Positions 1 to 7,245 of a stretch of 14,932 nucleotides of DNA are shown here, piece after piece (position 1 is the stretch's first letter; each line of letters opens with the position of its first letter). Made by a program: the position numbers and the translations under genes. This stretch comes from an uncultured Collinsella sp. (GTDB lineage: Bacteria > Actinomycetota > Coriobacteriia > Coriobacteriales > Coriobacteriaceae): the NCBI GenBank assembly GCA_900548565.1, contig URKV01000033.1:1-14932 (forward strand), read 5' to 3'. The notes under the pieces were generated by a model. The model did not search any database. It worked only from the letters and a program-made list of their open reading frames with translations, and had not been told where the DNA came from.

Positions 1-38
1 AGGAGTCTCGTGGGCTCGGAGATGTGTATAAGAGACAG
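1..38. other. Nextera transposase adapter (sequencing artefact)
   Basis: The first 38 bases are the Nextera read-2 transposase adapter, ending in the mosaic end AGATGTGTATAAGAGACAG. The four leading bases AGGA are the end of the i7 index whose other strand appears at the far right of the contig (TCCTGAGC). This is library DNA and not part of the genome. Translated, it gives the tell-tale artefact peptide MCIRDS, so any ORF starting at 10 or 22 has a false N-terminus. Confidence 0.98.
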
Positions 39-39
39 T

Positions 40-498
40 CGCGGCCTTTCGTGGGGCGTCACCAAGGCCGAGAAAGATGAGTACGTTGAGCTACTCAAGC
101 GCCTGGACCTTGGTCTGGACACGCGTCTCAACGCCAAGGTCGGTCTGCTCTCGGGCGGCCAGCGCCAGGCACTCACCCTGTTGATGGCCACGCTCACCAG
201 GCCGCGCCTGCTGCTGCTCGACGAGCACACGGCGGCCCTCGACCCCAAGACGGCCTCTAAGGTGCTCAACCTGACCGAGGAGATCGTCGACGAGAACCAC
301 CTGACCACGCTCATGGTCACGCATAACATGAACGACGCCATCCGTCTGGGCAACCGTCTGATCATGATGCACGAAGGCCACGTGATCTACGACGTGGCGG
401 GCGATGAGAAGAAGTCGCTCACCGTAGCCGACCTGCTGCAGAAGTTCGAGGAGGTCTCGGGCGGCGAGCTCGCCAACGACCGCATGCTGCTGAGCTAA
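40..498 (+). CDS. ABC transporter ATP-binding protein, 3' fragment
   Basis: This is the C-terminal part of a nucleotide-binding subunit of an ABC transporter, which hydrolyses ATP at the cytoplasmic face to drive solute movement. In order it shows the signature motif LLSGGQRQAL, then Walker B with the catalytic Glu and D-loop (LLLLDEHTAALDP), then the H-loop His in VTHN. The Walker A half is missing because the contig begins inside the gene. The wording around the signature and Walker B (QALTLLMATL, DEHTAALDPKTA) resembles the COG1101 group, which usually sits with a TrpX-like binding protein and a permease and is often annotated as uncharacterised or aromatic amino acid import. The substrate is therefore open. 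The gene stops at TAA and two hairpins follow. The ABC ATPase call is secure; the subfamily is inferred from memory. Confidence 0.93.
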   Translation, partial: RGLSWGVTKAEKDEYVELLKRLDLGLDTRLNAKVGLLSGGQRQALTLLMATLTRPRLLLLDEHTAALDPKTASKVLNLTEEIVDENHLTTLMVTHNMNDAIRLGNRLIMMHEGHVIYDVAGDEKKSLTVADLLQKFEEVSGGELANDRMLLS

Positions 499-536
499 AC
501 CTACCAAAAAGGGACAGGTTTATTTTGGCAGGTTTT
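498..536 (+). terminator. Hairpin after the ABC ATPase gene, loop with GGGACAGG
   Basis: AAACCTACCAAAA (498-510) pairs with TTTTGGCAGGTTT (523-535) with one A-C mismatch, and a T-run follows. The apical loop holds GGGACAGG (511-518). It lies directly on the stop codon of the ABC ATPase gene and looks like an intrinsic terminator that carries a repeat motif shared with other terminators in this window. Confidence 0.65.
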
Positions 537-551
537 ATCTGCGCAAACGTC

Positions 552-593
552 AAAACCGCCGCTAAGGGACAGGCGCCCTTGCGGCGGTTTTCG
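552..593 (+). terminator. Intrinsic terminator, GC-rich stem with GGGACAGG
   Basis: The outer stem AAAACCGCCGC (552-562) pairs with GCGGCGGTTTT (581-591). After a single bulged T the inner stem AAGGG (564-568) pairs with CCCTT (576-580), leaving a 7-base loop. The GGGACAGG motif spans 566-573. This is the second hairpin in tandem after the ABC ATPase gene and upstream of the nucleotidase gene. Confidence 0.75.
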
Positions 594-655
594 CATATTA
601 TGTCGATAATCCGATATTCAACCAGACATTCTGGCTAAGGACTAAGGAAACTGCC

Positions 656-2680
656 ATGAAAAGACTCCCCCGCCTTGCGTTAGCCACCGCGTTGTTTGCC
701 GGCGCGCTCGCAGGCATCCCAAGCCTCGCTTTCGCGGGGAACCTGCCCGCCGCTATTGACGGCTCCGTGGCCGTCATGCACACCAACGACATCCACGGCA
801 GCTACAAGTACAGCTACAACGCAAGCAAGGGCACCGGCACTGTGGGCTTTGATGGGCTGGCGGTTCTCTATAGCGCCCAAAACAGCGCCCCCGATCTTTT
901 GCTCGATGCGGGCGACACCTTCCACGGGCAGTCCTTCGCCACCATGAGCGAGGGCAAGAGCATCGCCGAGCTCATGGACACCTTCTATGTAGACGGCTAC
1001 GACGCGACCACGCCGGGCAACCACGACTGGAGCTACGGCGCGAACAAACTCCGCACCATGACCGGCTACAGCACCACCGGCACGCCCTTCGCCATGCTCT
1101 GCGCGAACGCGAAGTCTACGAGCGGCGTATGGAGCTCGAGCATCACGAAGACGCTCGATCGCACCTGGGAGGATAGCGAGGATCACTCCACATTCGACTA
1201 CAAAATCAAGGTCGGCGTCGTGGGTGCCATGGATGAGTCGCTGGGATCCTCGCTGCGCGCGGACCTGGTCGCGGGTACGTCGTTCTCGAGTGCCGCGAAC
1301 GCCATCAATGCCGAGGCAGAGCAGCTGCGCAAGGAGGGCTGCGATGTTGTTGTGTGTATCGCGCACACGCTCGACGCCAAGACCTTTGCCACGCGACTCC
1401 GTGGCGTCGATGCCCTTATCGCAGGCCACGAGCACATCAACCTTAACGAGAAGGTGACGGGAGCCGACGGCAAGACAATCCACGTTGTCGAGGCGGGCAG
1501 TGCCTTTGCCGAGGTGGGACTGCTTTCCATTCCGTACAAATACGACACGAATGGCACCGAGACGACCGACGACGACACGGTCACGGTCCCTGCAGACGAC
1601 AGCAACGAGAAGCTCTACACCGCCAAGAACGTCAACGACCTTTTGGCAGACCCCGACAAGGGCTCCGACTACCAAAGCCGCCTTGAAGCCGTCCGCAACA
1701 AGATCAAGCCGCTCGACGAGGACTTTGAAAACGAATCGAACAAGGTGCTCGGCACATCCACCACCAACTATTTCTACGGCGAGGACGCCGCAGGCACGCA
1801 TGGTTGGGAAATGGTGCGCACCACCGATTTCCGTCCCAGCAAGGAGGGCGACACCACCAAGGCCCAGACCATCGGCCACGTGATTTGCAGCTCCTATCTT
1901 GACCTGACGGGCGCGGACCTCGCTATCGAAAACGCTGGCGGCATCCGCGGCGGCATCGCGGCGGGCAACGTGACCGCCGGCAACGTCATCGCCATCTCGC
2001 CCTACGGCAACACCGTGGAGACCTGGACCATGACCGGCGCGGACTTCCTCGCAGCGCTCGAGCACTCGCTACAAATCAGCGACGATTGCAACGACAGCTA
2101 CGAGCTTCAGCAGGCTTATGTGGCGGCCGGTCACACCGAGCAGGAGGCGCAAGACAAGTACAAGTGGCGCGATGACTCTGGCAGCGTTCTCTCCTTTGGC
2201 GGCATCAACGTGACGATTGATTGGACGCAGCCCGAAGGCAAGCGCATTGTGAGTGCCACACTCACCAAAGACGGCAGCACGCTCGACCCCGCCAAGACCT
2301 ATACCGTCGCCACCAACAACTACATCATTACCAACACGACCGATTTTCCCACCTTTGCACACGCCACCAAGTACACCGAGTGGGGCACGTGCGAGGCGGC
2401 GCTGAGGGCACTGATCGGGCAGGACAGCTGGGAGAGCAAGATGGCCTCGCTCGCGGGCACCATCAGCTTTGGCTCCGCTGCCGTGGACCCCACGCCCACA
2501 CCGGCCCCGACGCCTAAGCCCTCGCCTAAGACGGACACGACGGCCACGAAGGTCATCACCAAGAAGACGACCGGTAAGCTTGCCACAACGGGAGACCGCA
2601 CGCTGGCAGTAGTTGGCGCGTGCCTTATCGGCGGCATCATCGTCATCATGCTCGGCATTATCTGGAAGCGTCGACGCTAA
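656..2680 (+). CDS. Secreted, cell-wall-anchored 5'-nucleotidase (UshA/metallophosphatase family)
   Basis: This is a 674-residue surface enzyme expected to dephosphorylate extracellular nucleotides to nucleosides. Residues 1-27 form a signal peptide (KR, hydrophobic stretch, LAFA cleavage context). The metallophosphatase domain shows HTNDIHG (42-48), GDTFHGQ (86-92), GNHDW (121-125), AHT (236-238) and AGHEH (256-260), the metal ligands of the family. The 5'-nucleotidase C-terminal domain carries IENAGGIRGG (424-433), the usual substrate-binding region. A Pro/Thr-rich linker (612-625) leads to LATTG (642-646), a hydrophobic span (about 649-668) and KRRR, which together form a sorting signal of the LAxTG type used by actinobacterial class E sortases. 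The start is supported by AAGGA seven bases upstream. The family and the anchoring are clear. The exact substrate (UMP, AMP, UDP-sugars or a 2',3'-cyclic nucleotide) cannot be read from the sequence. Confidence 0.93.
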   Translation: MKRLPRLALATALFAGALAGIPSLAFAGNLPAAIDGSVAVMHTNDIHGSYKYSYNASKGTGTVGFDGLAVLYSAQNSAPDLLLDAGDTFHGQSFATMSEGKSIAELMDTFYVDGYDATTPGNHDWSYGANKLRTMTGYSTTGTPFAMLCANAKSTSGVWSSSITKTLDRTWEDSEDHSTFDYKIKVGVVGAMDESLGSSLRADLVAGTSFSSAANAINAEAEQLRKEGCDVVVCIAHTLDAKTFATRLRGVDALIAGHEHINLNEKVTGADGKTIHVVEAGSAFAEVGLLSIPYKYDTNGTETTDDDTVTVPADDSNEKLYTAKNVNDLLADPDKGSDYQSRLEAVRNKIKPLDEDFENESNKVLGTSTTNYFYGEDAAGTHGWEMVRTTDFRPSKEGDTTKAQTIGHVICSSYLDLTGADLAIENAGGIRGGIAAGNVTAGNVIAISPYGNTVETWTMTGADFLAALEHSLQISDDCNDSYELQQAYVAAGHTEQEAQDKYKWRDDSGSVLSFGGINVTIDWTQPEGKRIVSATLTKDGSTLDPAKTYTVATNNYIITNTTDFPTFAHATKYTEWGTCEAALRALIGQDSWESKMASLAGTISFGSAAVDPTPTPAPTPKPSPKTDTTATKVITKKTTGKLATTGDRTLAVVGACLIGGIIVIMLGIIWKRRR

Positions 2681-2732
2681 GCTACACCGCCGGGCCTTAC
2701 AGCCCCGCCGCGTAAACCTTATATCGAGCACA

Positions 2733-2768
2733 GAAGCCCGTCCGAATTTGATCGGACGGGCTTCTTGG
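2733..2768 (+). terminator. Hairpin terminator after the nucleotidase gene
   Basis: GAAGCCCGTCCGA (2733-2745) pairs perfectly with TCGGACGGGCTTC (2752-2764) around a 6-base loop. The T-run after it is weak (CTTCTTGG), so termination efficiency is uncertain. It separates the nucleotidase gene from the channel gene. Confidence 0.7.
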
Positions 2769-2809
2769 TGGGTATCATGGTTGGACGATCATAAGGAGGT
2801 TTTCCCTAC

Positions 2810-3577
2810 ATGGAATTGTTTGAGCCGATTCTTCATTTCTTTGAGCAACGGTGGGTCCACAACATCATCTGGGCCGTCATCTTGGCGATAGGCACCGCCG
2901 TCGCCACCAAGGTCGTATCCAAGACCCTGCGTCACCTGCTCAATCGCGACGACAACCCGCTTCCGGCATCGAGCATCTTCATCAACATCGCACGCGCCGT
3001 CATCTGGATGATCGGCGGCAGCTTTATCCTCGACAACTGCTTTGGCATTAACGCAAACGCGCTCGTCGCCGCTCTTGGCGTCGGCGGCATCGCCATCTCG
3101 CTCGGCTTTCAGGACACGCTGTCAAACCTTATTGGCGGCATGCAGGTTACGTTTATGGGCATCATCAAGCCTGGCGACAATATCGAAGTCGGCGGCGTGT
3201 CGGGCGTGGTCCAGGACATCACCTGGCGCCACACGACCATCGAAGATGCCTGCGGGCAGACCATCATCGTCCCCAACTCCAACATCTCCAAGAACACGCT
3301 CGTGCATTTGATGCCCTTTGGGCGCGTGGCTGTGCCCGTTGCCGTAAAGGACACGTCCAAGTGGGCCTCGCTCGACGCGCTGGCAGACGAGCTGACCAGC
3401 GCCACCAAGGCCGCCGTGCTTCCCATCTCGGGCTTTGACAAGGAGCCGTATGTGCTCTTTAGCGAGATCGGCGACTTTGGCATTAAGGGCAAGATCATCT
3501 TTATCGTCAGCGACGACAGCACCACTTTCACCGCTGCCGACGCCTGCATCCGCGCCATCGCCCCCATCATTGCCTAA
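2810..3577 (+). CDS. Small-conductance mechanosensitive channel, MscS family
   Basis: This is a 255-residue inner-membrane channel expected to open under membrane tension and release solutes during hypo-osmotic shock. Three hydrophobic spans are visible: about 17-37, 57-78 and 84-115. The last is the Gly/Ala-rich pore helix (ALVAALGVGGIAISLGFQ) followed by the amphipathic stretch DTLSNLIGG typical of MscS. The beta domain has PGDNIEVGGVSGVV (121-134) and the family hallmark VPNSNISKNTL (154-164). The protein is slightly shorter than E. coli MscS but carries the core three-helix architecture. The start is well placed, with AAGGAGG about ten bases upstream. It has its own flanking hairpins on both sides, so it is probably a single-gene unit. 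Confidence 0.93.
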   Translation: MELFEPILHFFEQRWVHNIIWAVILAIGTAVATKVVSKTLRHLLNRDDNPLPASSIFINIARAVIWMIGGSFILDNCFGINANALVAALGVGGIAISLGFQDTLSNLIGGMQVTFMGIIKPGDNIEVGGVSGVVQDITWRHTTIEDACGQTIIVPNSNISKNTLVHLMPFGRVAVPVAVKDTSKWASLDALADELTSATKAAVLPISGFDKEPYVLFSEIGDFGIKGKIIFIVSDDSTTFTAADACIRAIAPIIA

Positions 3578-3617
3578 ACCACCACAAAGGGGACAGGCAC
3601 CTTTGTTGTGGTTTTCA
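3576..3617 (+). terminator. Intrinsic terminator with GGGGACAGGCACC core
   Basis: AAACCACCACAAAGG (3576-3590) pairs with CCTTTGTTGTGGTTT (3600-3614) with one mismatch, around a 9-base loop, and a T-run follows. The stem begins inside the TAA stop codon of the channel gene. GGGACAGG (3590-3597) again lies at the apex, as in the hairpins at 498-536 and 552-593. Confidence 0.85.
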
Positions 3618-3669
3618 TTCGTGGTACCATGGTTCATATAGTTGTTTAAACGACTAAGGGAGCAACATC

Positions 3670-5586
3670 ATGGAAGAGGCCTACCGTCAAGCACGCAAGC
3701 GCGGCGAGCAAGGACGTCGACGCGCCATTAGTCAAAGCGAGTATCCGTACCTCACGGACCTCGATAGCTTGGTTGCCCAGCTCCCCTTAGGCCAGCGAGA
3801 GAATGTCGGCCTGAGAGACATTCCGCTCGAAATGGTCGTCGGTACGGTTACCAAGGGCCGTCAGTCCGCCTTTTCATGCAACTTTATGCCCCTGCTGCCG
3901 TTTGGCACCGAGTTCGCCCGCAAGTGGTCCAACCTCTACGACATCCAGGTAACCGAGGGTTATCGCGACCCCATCATCGTCACCGAGTTTATGCATCGGT
4001 TCTATGTCCAGGAAGGCAACAAACGCGTCAGTGTCCTCAAATTCCTAGACGCCCCGACGGTTTCGGCCAAGGTCACCCGTCTCTACCCCGGCACATGGGA
4101 TTCCGTCGAAAGCCGCCTGTACGGTGAATTCTGCGCGTTTTGGCGCGTCTGCCCCCTATACGAGATCGAGTTCTCGCGTGAGGGAAGCTACGTAACGCTC
4201 GCCAAGATGCTCGGTCAGAACCTTATCGAAAAATGGCCGCAGAAAAAGGTCGACTACCTGCGCCACACTTTCCTGCTCTTTAAGCGTGCCTACCTTCGCG
4301 CAGGCGGCGACCACCTGGACATTACGCCTGCCGACGCCATGCTCGTGTACCTCAATGTGTACAACCAGGACCGCCTGCTGGATACGCCGACGGATATCGT
4401 TGTAAACCGCCTGTGCAAGATTTGGCGCGAGCTGGTCATTGCCGGCAAAAATGACGAGGACAAGGTCGATCTTGTCGAAGCACCGAGCGTCGACGAGGAA
4501 GAGTCGCCCGCCAAGTCCACCTCCGGTGTGCTCAACTTCTTTATGGGCAAGACCGTCTACTCGGTGGCCAACCCCCTGCGCATCGCCTTTATCCATGAGT
4601 TCCCCTGTGCGACGTCGAGCTGGGACAGCCTGCACGACCAAGGGCGCCAGTATCTCGATGAGCACTTTGGCGGTATCGTGCGCACTGAGGCGTTCGAGGA
4701 CTGTCACGATCCGGATGTGTTCTACGCCGCCGTGGAAACGGCTGTCAAACATGGAGCAAACGTCATCTTCTCGACCTCGCACCGCCTGATGGAATACACG
4801 CTCAGGGCTGCCGTTGAGTATCCCCGGGTTCGGTTCCTCAACTGCTCTATCGGCCTTCCCCATCAAAGCGTCCGTTCGTACTTTGGCAAGATGTACGAGG
4901 CCAAGTTTCTGCTGGGCGCCCTTGCGGCCAGCATGGCGGACAACCACCGCATCGGTTACCACGCGTCGGTCTTCGCCTCGGGCGCACTCAGCGAGATCAA
5001 CGCCTTTGCGATTGGCGCCTCGCTGCTCGACCCGCGCGCGCAGGTCATCCTCACCTGGGGCGATGTTCCCGCCGGTGGTCTTGCCGAAGCCATGTGCCGC
5101 GAAGGCGTAAGCGTCATGACCGGCGCTGACATGTCAAAGTCGCTCGAAGATCCCACTGCCTACGGGCTTCACCGCTTAGTCGATGGCAAGGTTACCGGCA
5201 TCGCCATGCCCGTCTGGAACTGGGGGCGCTACTACGAACTTATCGTGAAAAGTCTGCTGCACGGCACATGGGACGAAACCGCCGATGAGCAGCAAGTGCG
5301 CGCCGTCAACTACTGGTACGGCATGAGCTCAGGCGTTATCGACATTCGCTACGCTCCGGGTCTGCCTTATCAGACGCGCAAGCTTGTTCAGCTCCTCCGC
5401 AATGGCATTGTTGAGGGATCCATCAACCCCTTTGGCGGCGAGCTCCACAGCCAGAACGGCGTGGTACAGATCGAAGGCTTCCCTCCGCTGCCGAGCACGC
5501 AGATTGTCGAGATGAATTGGCTGGCGGACAACGTGGTAGGCACCATTCCGCAGCTCTACGATGAGCCGAAAGTCCCTGCCCTATGA
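3670..5586 (+). CDS. ParB-like / BMP (PnrA-like) two-domain protein, probable nucleoside sensor
   Basis: This is a 638-residue protein with two recognisable parts. The N-terminal region (about 45-160) looks like a ParB/sulfiredoxin-type fold: RDPIIVTEFMHRFYVQEGNKRVSVLKFL (99-126 region) matches the pattern seen in ParB-like proteins, where a V-x-x-G-N/H-x-R-V-S-V strand-turn-helix forms the active site. A helical linker and an acidic stretch (270-285) follow. The second part (about 302-610) is a BMP/Med family periplasmic-binding-protein fold: RIAFIHEFP, SSWDSLHDQGRQYLDEHFGG (316-335), GANVIFSTSHRLMEYTL (362-378) and SYFGKMYEAKFLLGALA. BMP relatives such as PnrA bind purine nucleosides. No signal peptide or lipobox is present, so the protein is probably cytoplasmic, unlike classic transport-binding proteins. 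GGGAG lies seven bases before the ATG. It overlaps the next gene by four bases. A role as an intracellular nucleoside-responsive regulator is inference. Confidence 0.8.
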   Translation: MEEAYRQARKRGEQGRRRAISQSEYPYLTDLDSLVAQLPLGQRENVGLRDIPLEMVVGTVTKGRQSAFSCNFMPLLPFGTEFARKWSNLYDIQVTEGYRDPIIVTEFMHRFYVQEGNKRVSVLKFLDAPTVSAKVTRLYPGTWDSVESRLYGEFCAFWRVCPLYEIEFSREGSYVTLAKMLGQNLIEKWPQKKVDYLRHTFLLFKRAYLRAGGDHLDITPADAMLVYLNVYNQDRLLDTPTDIVVNRLCKIWRELVIAGKNDEDKVDLVEAPSVDEEESPAKSTSGVLNFFMGKTVYSVANPLRIAFIHEFPCATSSWDSLHDQGRQYLDEHFGGIVRTEAFEDCHDPDVFYAAVETAVKHGANVIFSTSHRLMEYTLRAAVEYPRVRFLNCSIGLPHQSVRSYFGKMYEAKFLLGALAASMADNHRIGYHASVFASGALSEINAFAIGASLLDPRAQVILTWGDVPAGGLAEAMCREGVSVMTGADMSKSLEDPTAYGLHRLVDGKVTGIAMPVWNWGRYYELIVKSLLHGTWDETADEQQVRAVNYWYGMSSGVIDIRYAPGLPYQTRKLVQLLRNGIVEGSINPFGGELHSQNGVVQIEGFPPLPSTQIVEMNWLADNVVGTIPQLYDEPKVPAL

Positions 5587-6293
5587 AAATCCTTGCCATA
5601 GCCGATACCGAAGAACGATGCCTTTGGGAGTGCTTTCGCAAGGAACGCTTTGAGGGAGTCGACCTGATTTTGTCCGCCGGCGATCTGGACCCGGACTATC
5701 TTGAGTTTTTGGTTACGGTCATCAACAAACCGCTCATCTACGTGCGCGGCAATCACGATGACCGCTACGCACGTCATGCACCGGGCGGATGTATCTGCGT
5801 AGAAGACAGCGTGTACACGTACCGAGGGATTCGCATTGCAGGCCTTGGCGGGTCCATGCGTTATCGCGACGGCGCCAACATGTACACCGAACGCGAGATG
5901 TCCAAGCGCATGCGTAAGTTGTCGCGTAAGGTTAGGATGGTCGGCGGGTGCGACATTCTGCTTACCCATGCACCCGCCGCCGGTATGGGTGATCTGGACG
6001 ATCTGCCGCATCGAGGGTTTGAGTGCTTTAACACGGCGCTTGAGTCCTGGGGGCCCGACTATATGGTGCATGGGCATGTACACCAAAGCTACGGTTACGA
6101 TTTTCAGCGCAGGCGGCAGCATGTGTGTGGAACGACGATCATCAACGCCTGCGGCTATACTCAGTTTGAGCTCGACCAGACGCGCTACCCCATCCGTGGC
6201 TGGCAGGCAGCCTGGCTCAACTCGCAAACCATGCGCCGCGAGCTCAAACGCCACGATGCTATCGAGTCCTCAACAGCCAGAACACCCTGGTAA
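5583..6293 (+). CDS. Metallophosphoesterase with D-x-E first motif
   Basis: This is a 236-residue calcineurin-like phosphoesterase, probably a cytoplasmic two-metal phosphatase or phosphodiesterase of unknown substrate. The motifs run in the usual order: IADTE (6-10), GDLD (33-36), GNHDD (56-60), THAP (128-131) and HGHVH (163-167). The odd point is motif one: the family normally has D-x-H, and here the His position is Glu (D8, E10). All other metal ligands are present. The start codon overlaps the upstream stop as ATGA, which indicates translational coupling with the ParB-like/BMP protein and a shared function. The C-terminal tail (about 200-236) is basic and poorly conserved-looking. The size and motif spacing resemble small YfcE/COG2129-type enzymes. 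Family secure, substrate unknown. Confidence 0.88.
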   Translation: MKILAIADTEERCLWECFRKERFEGVDLILSAGDLDPDYLEFLVTVINKPLIYVRGNHDDRYARHAPGGCICVEDSVYTYRGIRIAGLGGSMRYRDGANMYTEREMSKRMRKLSRKVRMVGGCDILLTHAPAAGMGDLDDLPHRGFECFNTALESWGPDYMVHGHVHQSYGYDFQRRRQHVCGTTIINACGYTQFELDQTRYPIRGWQAAWLNSQTMRRELKRHDAIESSTARTPW

Positions 6294-6333
6294 CCACCTC
6301 AAAGGGGACGCTGACCCCTTTGAGGTGGTTTTG
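6292..6333 (+). terminator. Intrinsic terminator with GGGGACGCTGACCCC core
   Basis: AACCACCTCAAAGGGG (6292-6307) pairs perfectly with CCCCTTTGAGGTGGTT (6315-6330) around a 7-base loop ACGCTGA, followed by TT. The stem starts in the stop codon of the metallophosphoesterase gene. The core is a second motif type; a related palindrome occurs at 11356-11369. Confidence 0.85.
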
Positions 6334-6345
6334 GCACGCGATAGC

Positions 6346-6384
6346 AAGAAACCCGGTCCCACACGAGGCGGAACCGGGTTTCTT
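6346..6384 (-). terminator. Terminator of the rpmG-rplA operon
   Basis: AAGAAACCCGGT (6346-6357) pairs perfectly with ACCGGGTTTCTT (6373-6384). Read on the minus strand it ends in TTTCTT, placing it 36 bases past the rplA stop. It is symmetrical enough to work in both directions and also backs up the terminator of the convergent plus-strand unit. Confidence 0.8.
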
Positions 6385-6420
6385 TAGCAATGCTTGCTTT
6401 GCTCAGGCAGTAACTAGCAG

Positions 6421-7128
6421 TTACTCAGCCAGGAAGTCACGCTGGACAGCGGGATCGACCTTGACGCCAGGGCCCATGGTGGAAGACACGGAGATGGACT
6501 TGACGTACTTGCCCTTAGCAGAAGAGGGCTTGACGCGCAGGATCTCGGTGTACAGGGCAGCGTAGTTCTCGACGAGCTGCTGCTCAGAGAAGGACTTCTT
6601 GCCCAGGGGCACGTGGCAGATGCCGTAACGGTCGGCGCGGTACTCAACGCGGCCGGCCTTGAGCTCGGAGACCATCTTGGCGACGTCCATGGTCACGGTG
6701 CCGAGCTTGGGGTTCGGCATGAGGCCACGGGGACCAAGGATCTTACCGATGCGGCCAACCTTGGCCATCATGTTCGGCGTAGCGATAGCGGCGTCGAAGT
6801 TGATCTCGCCCTTCTGGATCTGGGCGACGAGCTCATCGGAACCGATGATGTCGGCGCCGGCAGCCTCAGCCTCGCGGGCCTTCTCGCCCTCGGCGAAGAC
6901 GGCAACACGAACGGTCTTGCCGGTGCCGTGGGGCAGGGAGATGGAACCACGGATGTTCTGGTCAGCCTTACGAGTATCGATACCCAGACGGAAGTGGGCC
7001 TCGACGGTCTCGTCGAACTTGGCGGTGTCGAGCTCCTTGAGGAGCTTGGCAGCCTGAAGGGGGGTGTAGAGCGTGGCGCGGTCGATCTTCTCGGCAGCGG
7101 CGTTATAGCTCTTACCATGCTTAGCCAT
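6421..7128 (-). CDS. rplA: 50S ribosomal protein L1
   Basis: This is a 235-residue ribosomal protein of the L1 stalk, which controls release of deacylated tRNA from the E site; in many bacteria it also represses its own mRNA. It shows the L1 hallmarks ATPNMMAKVGRIGKILGPRG and LMPNPKLGTV, and the length is normal for the family. The ATG at 7128 (MAKHGKSYN) is preferred over the one six bases earlier, because AGGAGG (7137-7142) lies eight bases before it and only two bases before the upstream ATG. It is the last gene of its operon and is followed by a terminator. The rplJ and rplL genes, which often follow rplA, are absent here and must lie elsewhere. Confidence 0.97.
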   Translation of the reverse strand: MAKHGKSYNAAAEKIDRATLYTPLQAAKLLKELDTAKFDETVEAHFRLGIDTRKADQNIRGSISLPHGTGKTVRVAVFAEGEKAREAEAAGADIIGSDELVAQIQKGEINFDAAIATPNMMAKVGRIGKILGPRGLMPNPKLGTVTMDVAKMVSELKAGRVEYRADRYGICHVPLGKKSFSEQQLVENYAALYTEILRVKPSSAKGKYVKSISVSSTMGPGVKVDPAVQRDFLAE

Positions 7129-7201
7129 GTGCATTACCTCCTGTGGTTAAACGGGCGTGAGCCCTCCCACATCGTATCGTGTGCCCTATTGCACACATAT
7201 A

Positions 7202-7227
7202 ACGGGCGCCCCGGTCGGAGCACCCGT
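7202..7227 (-). promoter_or_regulatory. Hairpin between rplK and rplA
   Basis: On the minus strand ACGGGTGCTCC pairs with GGGGCGCCCGT (11 base pairs including two G-U) around loop GACC, about 75 bases before the rplA start. The tail is TTATAT rather than a clean T-run. It could be a partial terminator that lowers rplA expression, an mRNA-processing site or an L1 autoregulation site. The sequence does not decide between these. Confidence 0.5.
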
Positions 7228-7245
7228 CATTACCTAAAGAAATCG

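Noticed and set aside
680..2065. 461-codon minus-strand frame inside the nucleotidase gene
   Set aside because: The plus-strand frame has a signal peptide, all catalytic motifs and a sorting signal; the antisense frame has nothing recognisable.
2613..2891. 92-codon plus-strand frame across the nucleotidase end and channel start
   Set aside because: It overlaps two real genes and the terminator between them.
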